Source: Isoetes taiwanensis (Eukaryota > Streptophyta > Lycopodiopsida > Isoetales > Isoetaceae). From it: a stretch of 64,000 nt of DNA. Shown here in pieces: positions 22,895-34,572 of the stretch (position 1 is the stretch's first letter; each line of letters begins with the position of its first letter). The translations under genes and the position numbers were made by a program. Where the stretch lies: assembly GCA_021234155.1 (NCBI GenBank), contig JAJEKV010000033.1, positions 9,269,641 to 9,333,640 of the forward strand. Direction: 5' to 3'. The notes under the pieces are model-generated. The model ran no database searches. It had not been told where the DNA came from and saw nothing but the letters and a program-made list of their open reading frames with translations.

Positions 22895-24566
22895 TGTGAC
22901 GTTCGGCCAGATATCGCCCGGGGCGATTATACCGAAATCTCTTTGCCCAATCCAGCGTACGCGCCCTCGGTGGCGGTACGCTAGCGGTAGCCAGGTGAGT
23001 AGCCCTAGGGGGCAACTTGCCAGAAATATGTGCAACTATTAATGTGCACATTTTCCAATGTACACATTAATGTGGGCACACATTTCCAAGTGGACACTTC
23101 AATCCAAGTGGGCCACACCCATAGGTGCAATTAATGTGCACATTTTCCAATGTACACATTAATGTGGGCACACATTTCCATGTGTGCACATTTGGCCACC
23201 TAGCCCTTAAAGGCAAGTGGGCCCATTTCCAATTATCCCACATGCCAAAGGGGAGAATGGAAACCCTAACCAACCCCCTTGTCTATATAGGGTAGGAAAC
23301 CCTAACTAGCCCAATTTTCGATTTTAGGGCTTGAGGAACTGCTTTTTTGGCTGCCTCAGCGACCAAACCGCATCCCTGAACTTCATTTGGGAGAATTGCA
23401 TCCTTAGTTTCTCTAGATTCGGCGTTCAGCCAGGGATGGTCGAGCTCGGTCGGGGAGGAGCCCCTCAAGGATCAGGTATTTGGCCAATTAGATAGTCTAA
23501 ACCCTATTTTAGTCATTGAATCGGTGGGTTTAGCCTATCGGGTTGGCCAGCAGTCCCTCTAGATCTCTAGATAGCGATTCTAACTAAAGAACCTAACTCT
23601 ATGTTGTAGATTAGGTCTTGTTCTTTAGTTCTTACGTGATGTATATGGATGATGTATCTCTATGAACTCCTTGTATTGGGAAGGGGGTAGAGACCTAAAG
23701 CTTTGTAGTCGATGCTCCTAGAGTAGCCTCTCTAGCACCTTTGTAGATGCGGCACTGTGCACAAGAACCACACACGGTTGTGGGTGAAGGGGCGGGCCCG
23801 GCTTATAAGGAGGGTGTTTGACTCTTGAGCGATCCCTATGGTGTGTTAGTGCTTTAGGGGATCATTGTGACTAGGTCTAATGGCTTGCCAGCTGCGTGTG
23901 TGGGCAAGGCATGGGCTCGACACTTCGTGAGGTGGTGGAAATGACCTTCCATTGAGTTCAAGTCCGAATACGGCGGTGGCCCTCTAGTCACCTTGAGTGG
24001 CATGTAGATCTCGGAGGGAGAGATCCCTACCCGCCCCATCGGGCGGGAGATGCAACCCGGGATATAGCCCCTTGGCTATGCATCCGTGGGCTTCTGATCC
24101 AGTCCCAACACTTTTCAGCCTACTACGCAAAGTGTGCACGGGGAGGGGCGGATGGAGTGGACAACCCTAAGCCATGTTCATATGCCAGCCCAAATCCATT
24201 GCCATGAATTACATGCGCAATGAACTCACGGAGACCCAAGCCGTCGATCACCCCTTGAGTCTCGAGCCTTGGGTAGGACCCCCTATGTGATGTCTTGATC
24301 TTTGTCTATCTGCAGATATGTGGAGGACCATCCTTGAGATGGTCACATGATGTTGATGTATGTGCTCTTGACATGTATGTTTACGCTTCAGCGACTAGGT
24401 AGGCCCCGAGGGAGGCGGGGTGCAATGACCCTTCCACTCTTCCCCTTTGGAACCCGACGCGGTTCTGCGGTGTCATGGAGGGCCTGTATTAGCCTGGAGC
24501 TGGTATGGGGGATGAACTCCTGTTTGTATACGGTGAGGGCACCGTATGCGAGTAGGGGACGTCACA
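22895..24566 (+). repeat. G1 5' LTR
   Basis: 1672 bp, TG...CA. Contains an internal 92-bp-spaced duplication (ATTAATGTGCACATTTTCCA at 23038 and again at about 23130) and a TATA box at 23284. Confidence 0.93.
23261..23306 (+). promoter_or_regulatory. G1 LTR core promoter: TATA box between two telo-boxes
   Basis: TATATAG at 23284-23290 lies between two AAACCCTAAC words (23261-23270 and 23297-23306). AAACCCTA is the plant telo-box found in many promoters of growth-related genes. The right LTR has the same arrangement near 34945-34990. Promoter role is inferred from position. Confidence 0.55.
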
Positions 24567-24567
24567 G

Positions 24568-24579
24568 TGGTATCAGAGC
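24568..24579 (+). other. G1 primer-binding site (tRNA-iMet)
   Basis: TGGTATCAGAGC, one base after the 5' LTR. Confidence 0.93.
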
Positions 24580-24780
24580 TATGTTCTTGGAGACCAAGAG
24601 CAAAGCACTGGCCATGTTCCCAGTAGCACTAACTTGATAGGATCCTCAAACCTCGAAAAATGAGAAAAAAATTTTCTTTCTTTCTCATTTTTGTAGTTTA
24701 TGCTAAGCTAGTAACAGTTAAAATGAATAGAAACGTAAAAAGATTAAAAATTAATGAGCCAACATCCAAAAAGTAGGGTG

Positions 24781-24847
24781 GTCTCACACGTCGCGCCAGG
24801 ACAGATTTCTACATTTTAGAAATCGGGCTGGGCGCAACGTGTGAGAC
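24781..24847 (+). repeat. 67-nt leader hairpin, copy 1a
   Basis: Outer stem GTCTCACACGT/ACGTGTGAGAC (11 bp), middle stem GCGCC/GGCGC, inner stem GATTTCTA/TAGAAATC. Lies between the primer site and gag in element G1. Confidence 0.85.
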
Positions 24848-24967
24848 ATTCAGCTTTGACCCCAAAAAGTTGTAAATTACAGTAAAATACCTTGATAATT
24901 CTAAATTTAAGCTAAGAATTAGTAGATTTAGCATGTTACATGTTAATTTAATAGTGGGCCCCACCAT

Positions 24968-25034
24968 GTCTCACACGTCGCGCCAGGACAGGTTTCTAGA
25001 TTCTAGGAATCGGGCTGGGCGCAACGTGTGAGAC
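24968..25034 (+). repeat. 67-nt leader hairpin, copy 1b
   Basis: Same outer and middle stems as copy 1a. The inner stem is changed to GGTTTCTAG/CTAGGAATC, where the substitutions leave G-U pairs rather than breaking the stem. Confidence 0.85.
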
Positions 25035-25108
25035 CTTGCTTAATTAGGTGTTTTAGATGCCTTAGACAACCCAAAAAGGTAGTTTAAAAGTTGACCTAAA
25101 TTTGGCCC

Positions 25109-25117
25109 TATAAATAG
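25109..25117 (+). promoter_or_regulatory. Internal TATA-like box after hairpins 1a/1b
   Basis: TATAAATAG, about 75 bp after the second hairpin, followed by a leader-like pyrimidine stretch and GGCGATCTT. The same module (hairpin pair, TATA-like box, GGCGATCTT) recurs at 26641-27145. Confidence 0.4.
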
Positions 25118-26640
25118 AACCAGACCCCTCCCATTTTTTCTGTTCTTCCCTAGAACTTCGCTCGTACTGTCAAGGCGATCTTCTGGCGCTTAGCTCCGAT
25201 CGACAAACCGTAAGATGATGGCCCGCGACGGGCTGCATCGCAGAAGGAAGCCTAGCCGAAGTGGGATCTCCAAAGGCCGGATCCGCCTTCTTCATGATTC
25301 TTCGGGAACGCTTTTCTCCACAACGATTTAATCTCGCCGAGCGAGGAAGGGGTGGTCGACCGAGCGACCACGTAGCTCTTGGAGGACGACCGGCCAGACG
25401 CCGCCATGAACGAGATTCTCGACGAATTGCACGGCAAGTGTGGAGGCGTGAAGCTGGCAAAGCAGAGCAACACTGTGAGAACGCCTAACCCACAGGAGGA
25501 GCGAGGGAACAGCGGACCCATCAGCCTCTCAGAGCAACCCTGTGTCGTAGGATCCACCCGGGCAGGAGGAGCAGGAAGAGGAGCAGCACTCGCCGAACTC
25601 ACCCCAAGAAGAGGCTGATTCGCACGCCTGGTCCACAAGTACGGGCGCCGGGCGGAGCGCCGGGCCGGAGCAGAGGACAAAGAGCCTGAAGACGACCCAC
25701 TACGACCCAGGACCTAAGAAGAGGAAGGCCAAGCCGTAAAGAGCAAGAGGAAGCCGGTAAAGGTGGGGAAGCGAGCGAAGGTCCCGTCATCAACGAGCCC
25801 GTGGAGGAGAGACCCCGCCTTCCACCGAGCGACTTCGAACCAAGACTTCACGTCCGGGCGCAGACGGGCAAGCTCTTCAAAGCCCCCGGTCGTAGAGGAA
25901 GAGGTCCCGAGAGCGTGAGATAGCCCAAGAATGAGGAGGAGGCGGACGGTGGCGAAGCCCCACCGATTCCCGGCGTGGGATAGGGTCAAGGCCCCACGGC
26001 CACAACGGGAGGCATATGTGATAGACCCCCTAAAGGTCTATCAGAAGAGGATCAGGGAGCACAACGCGTATATGGCAAAGTGGGAGGCCTACAATGCCTA
26101 TTACGGGAGCAGGGTGAGAACGATTGAAGGCCGGACACGACGAAGAGCCGCATTAATCAAGCCCCCTCCACCAAAGCCCAAGCCTCCCCGAGCACCGGGG
26201 AAGAAGCGGAGCAAGAAGAAGAAGCTGGAAGGCAGGGGCACTCAAGGAGATCCGCCACTTCGGAAGAGTTCTGGACTCTGATTCCCCGGCGCCGTTCGGC
26301 GTTGGTCCGAAGTCATCAAGAATACAACCAGAACACATGCAGCGTGACCGGCGAGATCTTTTTTGTGTTTACAAGAGGCGGCGCGCATATAGTAAAGCAT
26401 TTTGAAGATTCAACGGCGGCCTGCGGTGCCGGAAGAGGGTTACCCTCATGAGGCGGGATATGTATCTTGCGAGGCACATCAAGGGAGAACGCCCTTGAAC
26501 CTTGTAAATAACTGAAAAATTTTGTTAATATAAAGAAAATTTTGTATAAATAAAGTGTCAAACCCTGTTTAAATAGGTCAAGATATCGATCCCTAGCCTT
26601 TGTTTTAATTCAATTGGAGTTTTGAGCAAAATTGAGCGAT

Positions 26641-26707
26641 GTCTCTGCGTCAGCGCCGAGATGATTTCTACATTTTAGAAATCGAGGCTGGGCGCAGCGA
26701 TGTGAAC
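26641..26707 (+). repeat. 67-nt leader hairpin, copy 1c (degenerate outer stem)
   Basis: Keeps the inner stem GATTTCTA/TAGAAATC and middle GCGCC-type pairing. The outer stem starts GTCTCTGCGT and ends GATGTGAAC, mostly unpaired. Confidence 0.7.
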
Positions 26708-26838
26708 CATGTAAAAATGCCCAAAACAAGCTCCAAATCGACCAAGTAAGGGGTCAATTCTGCCTAACTCGATGAGTTTAGTGGAATTACAGCCTTAGAT
26801 CACTTAAATTGAGTGAGCCTAGCCCAATTGGGACCCAT

Positions 26839-26903
26839 GTCTCACACGTCGGCGCCGGATGATTTCTACATTTTAGAAATGGGCTGGAAACAACGCGTGA
26901 GAC
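26839..26903 (+). repeat. 65-nt leader hairpin, copy 1d
   Basis: Outer stem GTCTCACACGT pairs with ACGCGTGAGAC with one mismatch. Inner ATTTCTA/TAGAAAT is intact; the middle stem is weakened (GGGCTGGAAACA). Flanking DNA matches that of hairpin 2b in element G2. Confidence 0.75.
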
Positions 26904-27078
26904 CCCCACCATTCATCACCAAATGATCTCCAAACTGTACAATAGGTTCAGTAGCTGTTCTTAGCATGCTCAAACTCTAGAAATAGTCTTCAAACTTACA
27001 ATTGCATCTCTTAATAGATCAGAATTGCCTAATCTCAGTAAAATCTAGGTCATCCAAAAATTAGGGTTTTCCCCTTTC

Positions 27079-27087
27079 TATAAATAA
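27079..27087 (+). promoter_or_regulatory. Internal TATA-like box after hairpins 1c/1d
   Basis: TATAAATAA about 175 bp after hairpin 1d, again followed by a short leader and GGCGATCTTTC, mirroring 25109-25190. Confidence 0.4.
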
Positions 27088-30000
27088 GTTCCCCATTTCT
27101 CAATTGGCACCCTGCAAATTTGCTCCCCACTGCTTAGGCGATCTTTCAGCTCCCTGAGGCGCTTCTGCATCCGTTTGATACTCCCTTCTTTGCTAGATCA
27201 ATGGCCTCTTGACTTGAGGCGATGGGATAGTGCCAATTACTTATCTTCTTGAGGCGGGCGTCAACGACATCTTCAAGTCTTTGTGAAAGAAATCGACATC
27301 AAGCTCGCTAAATGCAACCCCAAAGATATAGGCGAGGTGCTAAGAAATTCCGGTGCTAGGGTAGGACCCTCCCTTGTCCAAGTCCCCCTTGCATAGGATA
27401 CTTGCCCCGCCCATCCCTTCAAGCGGCCTTGGGCGTGTCCCCAACATCGCCAAGTACTTAACTAACAAGGCCCAGAGACTACGACTACATGGTCGACAGC
27501 CAACGGGACCAAGTACTTCTTACACCGCCGCCCTAGCCATCTTCTTATCCCACGGCGTAGAACCCGATGGGGGCAACCTCTATCCCTCCGATGGAGGTAG
27601 ACCCCATAGCGGTGCAAGAGGAAGAGCGGATCTTTGTTTGCGGTATCAGGAGCGAAGGAAGCAAGAGAGGATGAAGAGGAGTCGGACGATTTGGAAGGAT
27701 ACTGAGCTTCGACTTCGAGGAGGAACGGCGCCAAGGAGGCGAGAGCTGATCAATTTGGCCCAGAGCCAGTGAGGGCATCGAGTTGCTCCCCACTCGGGCT
27801 AGGCATCACAAGCCTAGCCCCTATCATCATCGGCCGAGAGGAGTATCTACTCCTCGGCGACATCGAACCTTCAGAATGCGGGGAGGGAGCTCGAGGTTGG
27901 GATTTAATTGCTCCACCAACTCCGGCAGGCCGGCATGGGCGACTTCATCGTCAGGGGGAGCCTCGAACTTCCTTCAAGTGGGGAGGCCGAGGCACACTAC
28001 GGGGGAGGCGACCTCCAGATATCGGGCCTCTGGCGGCATCGGGCAATTGATGGACGGCGGGAGCTGCCAACAGAGGAGGAGTTCCTCGCCCTCCAAGAAC
28101 AGAGATGGGGATCAGGTGGGAAGACCCACGAGCATCCCTAATGCGGGTCCGCCGATATCACCCCCGCCAAAAGGAGAAGGAATCGACCTCGGGAGGCTCG
28201 GCCAGCACAATTGAAGACTACTGAGGAGCTCGCGGAAGTGGAGGTCGGCCAGTAGCCCAAAGGCGGCCTTTGGAGGCCAAACAAGCGGAGAAACCCGGCG
28301 ACACACAACGACAGTCGCTCGGGTACTACTTGCCACTGCTGATGGATGGGAGAATAGCGGTAATTCACGCCAAGTTGGGTCAGGCGAAGAAGGAGTGTTT
28401 ATGCTGATTGCACTCTCGGGCTTGGCGCAGGCATGCTCGAATAACAACAAATGTAAACTATCTTTGTCTTAGTCAAGAGGGCAATGGCACTTTCGACCTC
28501 GGCGACCGCCATACCCCACCAGGCGTCAGTGAGATTAAGCGATGGCCCGTACCCCCACATCCGACCAGCGGGGTAGAAGACACAGTGAGAGCCATCGGGG
28601 GGAGGCTCGGCAAAGCATCATCAGGAACTTGGGTCACTTTCGGTAGGGGCGGCCCAAGTGGGATTAAGTTCTTGAAGACAACGGAATCTTCTGCGTGATT
28701 TCAAGACTAGTTAGACTCTTGATCAGGAGACTTTTGTATCTAAAACATTATATGATATATAAATACAATTCTGCTGCACTTTAAATGTTTTGTTGATGTA
28801 TTTTGCCCCACAATTATACCAACGAACATAAACAATGCAAGAGAACAAATGGAACTAACCATATAGCCATTAATCACTTGTGGATGCAGCTAGAGGACTA
28901 AAAGCTGGGGAGCGACAAGCTGCGAGACCTTATAGAAGAGCAAACCCCCCTGAGACCACCCCGGCAAGGAACCTATTTGAAGATAGGGAACCCATGACCC
29001 CGGAGGAGGAGATAGCCCGGATGAGGACCGGACTGGAGCGAGATAAAGGCATTCTTGTCCGGCGCAAGCGAGGAGTGGGTTCGGTGGGCAGCGCTTCGGT
29101 TGCCGCAAGCATCAGCTTCGGAGGAAGGAAGGGACAAGAAGAGGAGCAAGAGAAGGAGATCCCCGGTCCAGGAATCTTGAGCTCAAGTTGAGACTTCGGA
29201 CTCAGACTACGAGGAAGAGGAAGAAACGTGCTCGAGGAACGAGCGGATGGAAGGCGAGGAACACCCCAGAGGGACGACAAAGAGATACCAGGGCCTCTGA
29301 CTACCAGAAGAAGGTAGATTCCGCACTGGGCAATGTATGGAAGGCCCGGAAACTGGAACAGTTCTCAGGGGAGAACAGGTCAGGATTGGAAGCAGAGGCA
29401 TGGCTGGACGAAATGAGCGAGTACGGAAATGCTTATGGCATGAAGGATAAGGACAAAGGCAAGAGTTGCAACAGCCAACTTGAAAGGACCCGCTTTCGGA
29501 TTTGGTGGAAGGGTTATGCAAGGCACACGGCTTAGCGAGGGGATGCTTGTAAGTTCAGAAAGTTTGTTAAAGCCTTCAAAAGCGCCATTTACGTTCAAGG
29601 GAACATAAGTCCGGCATGATGCGGCGGTTTTCACAGTTGCGACAAGGCAACAAATCAGATTCAGAAATATCTGGAGGAATTCATGAGGCTAAAATTTTGT
29701 ATGTGCCGGGTTGGGAGAGAAGCATGCAGTAGAAAGCTATATTGAGGGGCTGAATGAGGAGATCCGCAAGCTTGTGAGGGCAATAAACCCTAGGGCCAGT
29801 ATCGAAGCGGAATCAAGGCTATAAGCTTGAGGGGTCAGGAGGACCTCGAATAGCGGGCACAAGCAGCAGTACTTCCAGGATAAAGGCAAGGCGACAGGAA
29901 GCTATAGCCCCAGGGCAGCCAGTCCAGGTCCAGCTAGAGCCCCATATGGTGGGAACCAGGGGAAGCAGCAGGAGAAGAAGCAGGTGTCCTTCAAGGACAA

Positions 30001-30089
30001 GCAGGAGAGGTCAAACTACTCCAAAGCAGTGCAATCCTTTTTGCAAGCGATGCCCAAGGAAAAGAGGCAGGAGTGCATAGAAAAGCGGT

Positions 30090-30989
30090 GTGTTTCAGTG
30101 CTTCCAGCCGTGCCATAGGACGACAAAACCGCCCTACGCCATGAGTGCGGCTCTAGCGGAGTTGGGAGATTGGGGCCCTTTTGACGGGACGACGGGCGAA
30201 GAGGCCCGCGACTACATCCAGGGTGAGTGTCACATCTTTGCCGCAATAGATACAGAGCAAGCAGAGAGCCAGTATAAGGTAATTTCCACAGTAGGGAAGG
30301 CTAAAGCTAAGTCCTTCATAGTCTTGATAGACTCAGGAAGTAGCCATAACTTTGCATCCCCCAGAATGGTTCAAATGTTGAAGTTGAAGCCGCTAAAGTC
30401 AAAGCCAAGACCCGTTGTTTTAGCAAGTGGTGCAGTAAGGCAGACGGCGGGCAAGAGAATTAACTTCGACATCGACTTGCCAGGGATTAATATCCAGATG
30501 GGGGCAGAAGTAATGGGCATTGGAAAGTATGACTTGATCATAGGAATGGAGTACCTTGGGCCAGCAGGGGCCATTATCGGTAATGGAAAGCGGAAGGTGA
30601 CCTTCCCAACGCCAAGCGGCAAGATCATTGAGATAACAGGTAAGGAAGTTGTTCCCATCATGCAGTGTATGTCTTCTAAACGGCTGTTCAAGTGCATCAA
30701 GAGTGAGCAAGTGGCATACATCTTCAAGCTTGAGATTAGTGAGCCGGAATCGGAAGGAAGCAAAGAAGACAAGGTGCTCAGCAAGTTGCCGAAGCAAGTA
30801 GCTAAGCTGATCACGGAGTTCCATGATCTCTTTCCAGATGAGATCAAGCAGCTCCCTCCTTATAGGGGAGTCGAGTGCGAGATAGCACTCGAACCAGGAA
30901 CAAAGCCAACAAGCAAGGCTCCATATAGAATGACAACGCAGAGTTGCCGGAGTCAAGAAGCGATTGCGAGGAGCTGCCTTTCGACCTAG
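30090..30989 (+). pseudogene. pol: G1 protease and start of reverse transcriptase
   Basis: The aspartic protease has the active-site motif in IVLIDSGSSHNFAS, followed by LASGAV, a hydrophobic beta segment and DLIIGMEYL, where gypsy proteases have ILGMDWL. The linker FHDLFPDEIKQLPPYRGVEC leads into the reverse-transcriptase start ([17 protein letters not shown]). The frame then shifts by one near 30945 and resumes in the next entry. The residues before PFDGTTGEEARDY belong to the end of gag. Confidence 0.9.
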
Positions 30990-31561
30990 GTTTCATTAGA
31001 CCTAGTGTCTCGCCGTTTGGAGCGCCCATTCTTTTTGTCAAGAAGAAGGATGGATCTTTGAGGATGTGCATAGACTATAGACAGTTGAATAAGCACACCA
31101 TTAAGAACAAGTATGCGCTTCCAAGATCAGACGACTTGATGGATCAGCTCCAAGGTGCAAAGATCTTTTCCAAAATCGACTTAAGGTCAGGTTATCATCA
31201 GATCAGGATAAAGGAAGAAGATATCCATAAGACCGCCTTCAAAACACGGTATGGGCATTATGAGTTCACGGTAATGCCTTTCGGCTTATCAAATGCCCCC
31301 GCAACATTCATGAGGCTCATGAACGATATTTTCAGGGAGTTCCTGGACACCTTTGTGATTGTTTTCTTTGATGACATTTTGGTGTATAGCAGATCCCTTG
31401 AAGAGCACGTACAACACTTGAGAAGAGTGCTAGAGAAGTTGAAGAGGCACCAGTTGTACGCCAAGTTGTGCCGAGTGCCGCCACCGCAAATGAGAGAAGG
31501 TGGAATACCTTGGTCATGTGATCTCAGCAGAAGGCATCTCAACGGACCCCGCCAAGATTGA
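30944..31561 (+). pseudogene. pol: G1 reverse transcriptase core
   Basis: Contains all RVT_1 palm and finger motifs: [40 protein letters not shown], motif [30 protein letters not shown], and catalytic box FFDDILVYS, where most gypsy enzymes have Y/F-x-DD. The frame breaks near 31470 and continues in another phase as [16 protein letters not shown]. Confidence 0.93.
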
Positions 31562-32155
31562 AGCCGTCATTCAGTGGCCGGCGCCGAAGAATGTGCATGA
31601 AGTCAGAAGTTTCCTCGGCCTAGCAGGGTACTACAGGAAGTTCGTGAAGAACTTTGCTAAGATAGCAGCCCCGTTAACAGAACTGACGAGGGGCGAGAGA
31701 AGGTGAAAGATTGGGTAGAGCATTGGCACAAGAAAGCCCAAAAGGGGTTTGAATTGTTGAAGGAAGTTTTAACAACAGCCCGATCTTAACCCCTGCGGAC
31801 CGGGAGAAAGATAAGCTTGTAGCAACAGATGCAGTAAGATAGCTACAGTGCGGCTTATGCAAGAAGAGCGTGTGGTAGCGTATGATTCGGGGAAGATGAA
31901 CGAGCCGAGACGGCGCTACCCAACGCCGATCGGGGAGTTGCTTGCGGTTGTCGGGGCATTAAGAATATGGAGGCATTATCTCTTGGGAAGGAAGTTCCAA
32001 TTGGATACCGACCATCAGAGCCTCCAATATGTATTCACGCAACCACACCTTAACTCGAGGCAGCGGAGATGGATGGAGTTCCTCGAAGAATATGACTTTG
32101 ATATAGCCTACAAGCGGGGAAGCTCAATGTGGTAGCAGATGCGCTTTCAAGGCAT
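31500..32155 (+). pseudogene. pol: G1 RT connection and RNase H
   Basis: Starts [12 protein letters not shown], then [20 protein letters not shown], the conserved end of the gypsy reverse transcriptase. After a frameshift near 31705 RNase H follows: VAYDSGKMNEPRRRYPTPIG, ELLAVVGALRIWRHYLLG, and TDHQSLQYVFTQP. It ends VADALSRHP after one more shift near 32130. Confidence 0.88.
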
Positions 32156-32169
32156 CCCCGACAACTAGA

Positions 32170-33333
32170 GTGCATTGCAATGCAATTTCGACGCTCTCCA
32201 GCGACTTTGGTAAGAGGATTGAAGAGTCCTTGCCAACGGACGTGGATTTCAAGGAGGTATGGGCAAGCCTTTCTAAGGAGGCTAGAACAGATAAAGAGCG
32301 GGAGGCCTTCAAGCATTATAAGAAGGAAGGCAACCTGTTATACCATAAGAACAAGTTGTGCGTACCCGAATCATCAGGTGTAAGGAAATTGATCCTCCAC
32401 GACACGCACAACAGCCCAATAGCTGGCCATGCGGGATTCATGAAAACATATTTCAAAGTCGCAGCATTATTATTGGCCAGGAATGAAGAAGCAAATAGCT
32501 CGCTACATCAAGGAATGTCAGCTATGCCCGCCAGCACGAAAGGCGGAGCACCGAATTCAGGGGCATTAGAGCCATTAGCGGTGCCAAACGCTAAGTGGGA
32601 GGTAATCAGCATGGATTTCATCACAGGACTCCCAAGAACAGCAAGAGGCAAGGACGCCTTGATGGTAGTGGTCGACAAGTTGTCTAAGATGGCACATTTT
32701 GTGCCTTGCAGGACCACGGATACAGCTATGGATACAGCAAAGCTCTTCACCAAAGAGATCTTCAGGCTTCATGGCATGCCAAGGGAGATCATCTCCGACA
32801 GGGATCCGAAGTTCATGAGCGCCTTTTGGCAAGACCTCTTTGCGACGATCCAGACGAAGCTATCCATGAGCACGGCATATCATCCTCAGACGGATGGCCA
32901 GACGGAGCGGACCAACAGAATTTTAGAGGACATGCTACGAAACTATGTCTGGAATAAGCAAAGTATGTGGGAAGAATTTATTCACTTGGTGGAGTTTGCA
33001 TACAATAGCACCAAGCAGGAATCATCCCAAATGTCGCCGTTTATGATCAATTACGGCTATCAGTGCCTAACTCCAGACACTTGGCACAACCCCGTGTCAA
33101 AAGTGGAAGTTTCGCAGCAGATGTTGACGGATATGCAGCAGCTTGTGGAAGAGATTCGAGGGTATCTGCTAGCAGCAAGAAGTCGACAAAAGAGCATCGC
33201 CGACAAGCATCGAACAGTAAGAGAGTTCAAAGTTGGAGATGATGTTTGGCTCAAGATCAAGGTGAAGCGGTGGCTTCGGGGATCGGCAATTGCAAGAAGC
33301 TTGCTCCAAGGTGGGTTGGACCTTCGAGAATAG
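32170..33333 (+). pseudogene. pol: G1 integrase
   Basis: The N-terminal zinc module is partly preserved (HDTHNSPIAGHAGFMKTY; the C-x2-C pair is out of frame). The DDE core shows SMDFITGLP, VVVDKLSKMAHFVPC, IISDRDPKFMSAFW and AYHPQTDGQTERTNR, the last including the catalytic Glu. GPY/F-type sequence follows (FKVGDDVWL) and breaks near 33270. Downstream short frames carry the rest up to the chromodomain. Confidence 0.93.
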
Positions 33334-33446
33334 TCGAGAAAGTAGGTAATCAAGCCTACAAGCTAGACTTGCCAAAGACACCTAAAGATTCATAAGGTCT
33401 TCCACGTGAGTTTCTTGAAGAAGCATACCCCAAATCCATTTAAGTC

Positions 33447-33707
33447 TTGGATTCGCCAACGTTGTTGGAAATGACGGAGGAACAGCTGGAAATAGTTCCA
33501 GAATTGATTCTTGATAAAGCTTTCAAGAAAACGAGGAGATCAGAATTCCTCCAGTATTTGGTCAAGTGGAAACACTTACCAGTGGAAGACGCGACGTGGG
33601 TACTTAAGAAAGATTTAGTAAAGCAGTATCCACAGTTTATGGAGCAATGGGACGGCAAGGTCATCTCCGAAGAAATCGGCTCAGGCATGTCGATTTGTGT
33701 AGGTTAA
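33447..33707 (+). pseudogene. pol: G1 chromodomain
   Basis: PELILDKAFKKTRRSEFLQY, then LVKWKHLPVEDATWVLKKDL and QYPQF is the C-terminal chromodomain of plant chromoviruses. In that group it directs integration by binding chromatin marks. The aromatic W at the centre is kept, and the first cage residue position reads I/L rather than aromatic, as in many plant chromoviral domains. Confidence 0.85.
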
Positions 33708-34559
33708 TTCTTGTGTAGTTAAGATTAATCTACGCATGCAACCTACGCTTAGTATGGGTCGCATGCGTTGTTACCGATGATGGGACCACTACGGTGATCT
33801 CTAGGGCGTGGTGTAATGTCAATGTAGGCATGACCGCGTTTCCGCTTGGGCGAGTGGAAGGTAGATTAGAAAGTCTACTTCTGTCCCACGGAAGTAGACG
33901 ACCTCGAGAGAAAGGAGGTCATGAAGGAATGCATTGATAGGGAAAGCACCTTTAGCCCCATATATGCTTTGATAGGAGGAATCTATCCTTCGCGCCCCCA
34001 CGCGAGAAGGATATCCTCCACGCTGGGCAACTAGAGGTGTAGGCATGAGCGGCATATAGGCATATAGGCGCTGTCTCCGCGGCCATAATGGAAGATTCAC
34101 CCTCTTCCTACGCCGGGAGATTAGCCATGCATCCATGTAGATAGGTGGGGTGGTCACCATATAACCAAAAATTTTAATTAATAATTAAATGGTACTAACG
34201 TAGTGTCGACCCTGCAGAGCGATGCCTCAGGAGGGCAAGGAGGTTCCAAGACTAAGACTTTGCAACACAAATTTTGTTGGAATGTGTTGCAAGGAATGAA
34301 GAGTACCTCGGACGTTAATTTTAAATTTTGATAAACTTAATTGTAATGTTAAGTGAATTTTGGAGTAATCTGTTAGTAATGTTGTGAATTGATAAGTTAT
34401 TTTATAATATAATAATGTGATAATGTCATAAAAATATTACCTTAAGGTAATTTTAATAAATGTGTAGGAATTAGAGTAGTAATCGTATGTATCAAGTTGT
34501 TGCAGGTTAGGTTGATCCCAAGGTGGGGAGACCCACGATGCTGCGGACAGCATCATTTC
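33708..34559 (+). other. G1 3' non-coding region
   Basis: About 0.85 kb without a gene. It is shared with element G2 at 59290-60450 (for example CGATGATG...CCGCTACGGTGATC-type sequence, CCTCCACGCTGGGCAACTAG and GTGTTGCAAGGAAT), showing common descent of the two elements. Confidence 0.85.
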
Positions 34560-34572
34560 AAGGTGGGGAGAA
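34560..34572 (+). other. G1 polypurine tract
   Basis: AAGGTGGGGAGAA directly before the 3' LTR; the same tract occurs before the G2 3' LTR. Confidence 0.85.

Larger units (their letters stand above)
25140..30089 (+). pseudogene. gag: G1 gag region, heavily frameshifted
   Basis: GC-rich and cut into many frames. At 25931-26281 a Lys/Pro-rich block (KPKPPRAPGKKRSKKKKLEG) looks like a nucleic-acid-binding segment. At 29300-29510 the Retrotrans_gag core is recognisable (KLEQFSGENRSGLEAEAWLD, then WW). Near 30090 a degenerate zinc knuckle (CFQCFQPCHR) replaces the usual CCHC. A long AT-rich spacer (26330-27370) with two more hairpins and a second TATA-like box interrupts the region, so gag is either split or was duplicated and partly replaced. 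Confidence 0.6.

Noticed and set aside
25252-29280. Several 100-140-codon minus-strand frames (for example 25252-25680, 28112-28450)
   Set aside because: GC-rich antisense frames opposite the degenerate gag region; no domain recognised.
30371-30956. Minus-strand frames of 158 and 178 codons
   Set aside because: Antisense shadows of the chromovirus protease/RT frame, which carries recognisable motifs on the plus strand.
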